Part shown: positions 60,321-64,000 of the stretch, one piece after another
Position numbering within the stretch: position 1 is the first letter of the stretch
Layout: each line of letters starts with the position of its first letter
Assembly (NCBI GenBank): GCA_018806985.1
Contig: JADANN010000460.1
Span: 784,943 to 848,942 of the forward strand
DNA from: Angiostrongylus vasorum
Lineage: Eukaryota > Nematoda > Chromadorea > Rhabditida > Metastrongylidae
Direction: 5' to 3'
Length of the DNA: 64,000 nt
Translations under genes and position numbers: made by a program
Notes under the pieces: generated by a model
What the model was told of the DNA's origin: nothing
The model's input: the letters and a program-made list of their open reading frames with translations, nothing else
Database searches by the model: none

Positions 60321-60831
60321 AAGCCGAAAAAGGCAGAATTCGCCACTTTGCCCACATGCCATCCGATTAGAAAGTTGACAGCCCAGTAAATAGAGATCTG
60401 GTCGTACAAGAAATGACTGGATGGATTAATGAAGACGTGAACGAAACGTTTTATCCAAATGCAAATACGCTGATATCGAACTGACTAATGACAATCCATG
60501 TCGAATTTACGTGGAAAGCAGGACCACAGCTGCAGGTTGTTAACAAGAGGGCCTTAATGTGTCATCTCTAGCTCCGTGGTTTAAAATAACCTTAAAAACT
60601 CGTTCATAGCAAACAAATAGAAAGAATTTGTACGCTCAATGGCTTAACGATAATTCTAACAATGAGTAACAACAAGAACAAACTCCGACATTCAAGTGTT
60701 AACCAGTGTCAGACCAAGAGAAGATAACAAAGTTGAGAAAAAACAAAAAATTCATCTCTATACAGAAATTACTGGATGGTGAAAGGTGCAAAGGATGAGC
60801 TATAAAAGCACAACATTTTTGATTCAGAACT
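60321..60831. other. Spacer between rpb-8 and the minus-strand frame
   Basis: No exon was recognised. It would hold the rpb-8 3' UTR. I did not find a clear AATAAA on the minus strand close to the stop. Confidence 0.4.
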
Positions 60832-62273
60832 CTACTTGATGAGCAAGTAGATATTGGAGTCCAATCCAAAGCCGTGAAGGTTGAATGTCTTAAAGTTAAC
60901 ATGACTACTCGGAATTCAGAGGACTAGCACTAATTCAACATTCGTATTACACCAACTAATGCCTTGAGCCAAGGTAAATCTCATTAAGCGCACATCAGCA
61001 CGAAACCAATGTTCTTTTTGAAACCAAAAGAAAAAAAAATGTCGAACTGCAGACTCAATTCCGGATCAATAAACCTCTAGGAGTGTTTTGACTCAAAAAA
61101 AAACCGCAGATTCGACACAAGAGTCGCCTCTACCTACATTCCCCCAAATTTCAAAACATGTTACTTTGCTAAAAAAGTATTCAGAAATTTGAATGTTACA
61201 CAGAAATGCCACCATTTTTTGGAACGCTTATCAACGATTGTCGAGTACTCGAAAGACAACTCAAAAGTCCTCAAATGGGAAACAAACCATACCTCTCCTT
61301 TCAGTCTCATCAATAAGCCTCCGAAAGACGTGTACTCAGCAATACGGGTTCCGTCCGATCCCGAATCGTCGCCCTCTAACCGGTAAACTCGTCCAAACAT
61401 AACGTATTCGAACTGTGCAACCCGCGAATAGTTCATCTGGAACGAACGTTACTACTTATATGACATGTTCTACAGCTACAGACATTTGAATTGTTACAAA
61501 TGTACAACAAGCGAGATTATCACACCACCTGCGTCCGATTCTTTCATGCACAATGATTCACTAGAACGTCAAAGAAGTTCTACACAAAAATAACAACAAA
61601 GATTTTTTTGGCACCAAATCTGGAAAGTACCGAAAACCACATTTAAACTCTGACAAACTGTTCTCCATTCCCAAACGCAATATTGTTGAGAAAGTGATTA
61701 AAACGTACACATTGCCTTCCCTGAAATATGCAGATCTTCACCTTTGAAAGCGTCGGTTCCGAATCGGCTTTCTAGCGATGACTGTTTCATGTTCAGGGTA
61801 AATGCTAGTACGAAGTGCATAGAGAAATACTCTTTACGCCGAAATAACTTGATAGCAATACTTTACACTCAATATCAAACTGGGTGCCGAGTCAACGTAG
61901 TAGACAAGCTCATCCATTACCTGACAGTCGTGTTCTCCTTCGTCGGGCATCCAATCGTCGCGAACAGATGTGGTGATCATCAGTCGGAACTTGTCGTTGA
62001 GATTGACAGGGATAAATTTGCGTATTCACGTCCAAAATCAACTCCATACTGAAGTTACACATAAAATTCTCCATCGACGAAGGAGATAAACTTGCATTTA
62101 CACCCCCTACAACTGTCCTTTGTACGAAGAACGGACTTGAATGGAGCAGTTTATAACGGAACTAACCTGAACGACTCTGAGTCGCAAAACAGTCGCGAGC
62201 ACCGATCGAACCTCTTGCCGTCGGGATCGATGTTCTTGACCATGAACATGTCGTCGGTTATCACGTCTAACAT
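60832..62273 (-). CDS. rpb-8: RNA polymerase subunit RPB8, with a frameshift in exon 2
   Basis: RPB8 (RPABC3) is a small subunit shared by nuclear RNA polymerases I, II and III. Four exons: 62167-62273, 61921-62048, 61293-61436 and 60832-60888, all with GT/AG signals. They encode, in order, DDMFMVKNIDPDGKRFDR and LFCDSES; MELILDVNTQIYP, then NDKFRLMITTSVRDD; QFEYVMFGRVYRLEGDD and YTSFGGLLMRLKGE; and NLHGFGLDSNIYLLIK. Exons 1, 3 and 4 align without gaps to nematode RPB8 as I remember it. The start is the first ATG after an in-frame TGA. Exon 2 has one extra base in a CCC run (62009-62011): without it the product is 144 residues, close to the usual 148-150. The extra base may be an assembly error or a real lesion. 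Confidence 0.9.
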
Positions 62274-62328
62274 GACTGTTCAGGACTGGTACCTAATGAA
62301 AGGAGAGGCATGTAGAAGCGAGTGCTGA

Positions 62329-62659
62329 GCGCAAAAGCGTTGCGCGCCGGCCCACACCCAGTGCGCCGAACTCGACCGCAAGTGTGCTGGATATCGGACG
62401 ACACGTGCCACACACAACTTGACGGCAAAAGTCGCGGTGTTTGCAGGGTATGCTATTAAGACTCTCGTGGTGAGTGACGCTGAGGGATATTGCGGTAAGT
62501 TTACGGGAATGACCCTATACACATATAGCTGTAATATTCTTTCCAGTGGTTTATTTTGATGCAAAAAGTTCTTTCGTAGACGTCTTACTACCAATCGGTC
62601 CCCTATCGAACGCAAATGCTGCGGCAGGCGTCGTCTGTGTGAGGACAACATCCTGTTAA
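62329..62659 (+). CDS. Possible two-exon cysteine-bearing C-terminus, divergent from rpb-8
   Basis: An open frame after a TGA (62326) reads RCAPAHTQCAELDRKCAGYR, then NLTAKVAVFAGYAIKTLVVS and EGYC to a GTAAGT donor at 62495. After a TTTCCAG acceptor (62546) the phase joins to VYFDAKSSFVDVLLPIGPLS and AAAGVVCVRTTSC with a stop. Consensus splice sites and a matching phase support it. However, there is no start codon, other frames are also open in this GC-rich stretch, and the frame begins only about 55 bases from the rpb-8 start. No family is recognised. Confidence 0.3.
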
Positions 62660-63935
62660 TAATTTCTGTCTCAGTAGTTCACGGAGAATTTCTTCTTGAA
62701 CGGCTTTATTCCGTAGGCAACGGACCAGAGTGTGGTCAGTGAAGAGAAGAAAAGAAGAGTGAAGTCACGTTTCCAATGGCACTACTTGCATTAAAAATCA
62801 CTCTGTACTTTCGCTAACTGTGAGCATTATTGGGAAGATCTGTGCAAAAATATTTGTTGCATTGGTTGTGTTCAGTTTCAGCCTGCGCACTTTGTACGGT
62901 GTCGGCTATGGAGTCCTAAATTCTTGCCAAGAAGTGCTATCGAGACGAAGTGAAATAAACCATGCAGAAGTAAATTCACTCACAATGGTGCAAGTAGAGA
63001 ACGATGTTCGCTGGGAGCAGGTGGCCGACCAGGAATTCAAAGATATGCTGGTGAATCTCTAGAACCACCTGGACTTGGTAACATTGGGGGCTCGCAAACG
63101 ATGCTCTTGTAAGCATAAAAAAGTGGGATTTATCCTACAACATTTTCTTCAGCATGTATTTCTCCCACAACGACCCTGCTCCTTGCGAGAGGGTCGCCTA
63201 TGATGGCCCGTGTGGAATTTTTGTGATACTGATTTTCTCTTAGCCGCACTCCGGGATAAAAACGCCGAACTTCTTCTGCCTCAGGTGACAATATTAGGAA
63301 GATGAAAAAACCCGTTGCAGCTACCCGATGCACATCCATTGTCGCTCACTTCCACCAACCACTACTTTCGCCTTTTTTCACCTGCAATGCATCGGCAGGT
63401 TATATAAGGCCCTGGAGGGAAACACGAGCCCATTTTCGTAGCATTTTTTAAAGAAGGACCATTTCTTTATAGCATTTTAGCAATAGTCGTTCTAAATCAA
63501 GCATAACCAGAACTTTGTTTATAAGAGCGACACTAGTTGTCTCTCGATCACTATTTCGTTGCTCATTTTCACCAAGATAAAAGTTCTAAACGCTATCAAC
63601 CTTTATTATTCCCATGGATTTTCCAAATGCCTCTTAAACTCGAGTTTACACTTTATTACTTTGATAACTGCATATTTTGTTCATGGGACAAGACATTTAA
63701 AAAAGGGACACGTACAGGGAACTTCTCTCTGGAAAAGTTCTCTATCTATCCAAACAATAGCAGTTGACGTCTAAACCATGATCGCCTCATAGCCGCAAAC
63801 GACAAGCCGCAATATAACCTTTGTGGTCTAGCCTGTCAATTACCTTCAGTGCTTCAGGCACAACAGCGGCTCAGGTTTACTTGGGTCGCACAACAGCGAT
63901 GGCTTATCTGAGGATGGAGGGTGTTGCTATAGAAC
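62660..63935. other. No secure gene
   Basis: The frame 62820-63062 on plus begins at GTG, not ATG. It encodes a hydrophobic, signal-like stretch (KIFVALVVFSFSLRTLYGVG) followed by a polar tail ending EFKDMLVNL. No in-frame ATG lies between the upstream stop (62760) and this point, so it would need an upstream exon. It is a possible exon only. The rest shows nothing recognisable. Confidence 0.35.
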
Positions 63936-64000
63936 TGTTCGCTATTACCTTGTAAAACAACGAAGCCAACAACTATTTTAACCTTTTAACTTGTTGCCTA
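63936..64000 (-). mobile_element. Possible family B end, cut by the window edge
   Basis: The last bases (TTTTAACCTTTTAACTTGTTGCC) resemble the TTTTAACCTTTTTACTTACTGCC end of family B and run off the window. Confidence 0.5.

Noticed and set aside
62280..62651. 123-codon minus frame upstream of rpb-8
   Set aside because: It is in the GC-rich 5' region where several frames are open, its composition is arginine-rich and unremarkable, and it ends before the rpb-8 start.
62820..63062. Small secreted protein gene
   Set aside because: It starts with GTG and no in-frame ATG exists downstream of the preceding stop at 62760. It is kept only as a possible exon.

Overview
This is a eukaryotic window, almost certainly from a nematode. 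The coding pieces I can identify look most like nematode proteins, introns are short with TTTCAG-type acceptors, one 22-base stretch closely matches the nematode spliced leader SL1, and the repeats include RTE-type LINEs like those I recall from strongylid (hookworm-like) genomes. That last placement is inference. There is no bacterial gene organisation, and most open frames in the window are chance frames or frames inside repeats.

Left part (1-32 kb): no gene I can name. It is a mosaic of short interspersed repeats. Family A is an internally deleted RTE derivative. Family B is a tRNA-like SINE often arranged as head-to-head inverted pairs. Family C is a second tRNA-like SINE. Family D is unclassified. 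Family E is a long-palindrome foldback element carrying TTG/CAA microsatellite. AT, TTG and C-run simple repeats and LINE reverse-transcriptase scraps are also present.

Middle part (about 32.6-48.9 kb, plus strand): a decayed multi-exon copy of a CBP/p300 (cbp-1-like) histone acetyltransferase gene. KIX, bromodomain, RING/PHD, HAT, ZZ, TAZ2 and a Q-rich C-terminus follow in the right order, mostly with splice sites still present. At least eight in-frame stops and several frameshifts show it is a pseudogene that arose by DNA duplication rather than retroposition. A near full-length RTE LINE (38.7-41.9 kb, minus) and several smaller repeats sit in its introns.

Right part (49-64 kb): more repeats, an SL1-like sequence at 49281, an unidentified decayed gene on plus at 54.8-55.7 kb, an RTE endonuclease fragment at 57.5-58.0 kb, and an unidentified minus-strand gene or remnant at 59.4-60.3 kb. 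The clearest gene is a four-exon RNA polymerase subunit RPB8 (rpb-8) at 60832-62273 on minus, complete except for one extra base in exon 2. A weak cysteine-bearing reading frame lies divergently beside it.

The most informative observations are the CBP-like pseudogene, the RTE LINE whose own 5' and 3' ends appear joined in family A, and the rpb-8 frameshift. I found no CRISPR, operon-type or other defence system.
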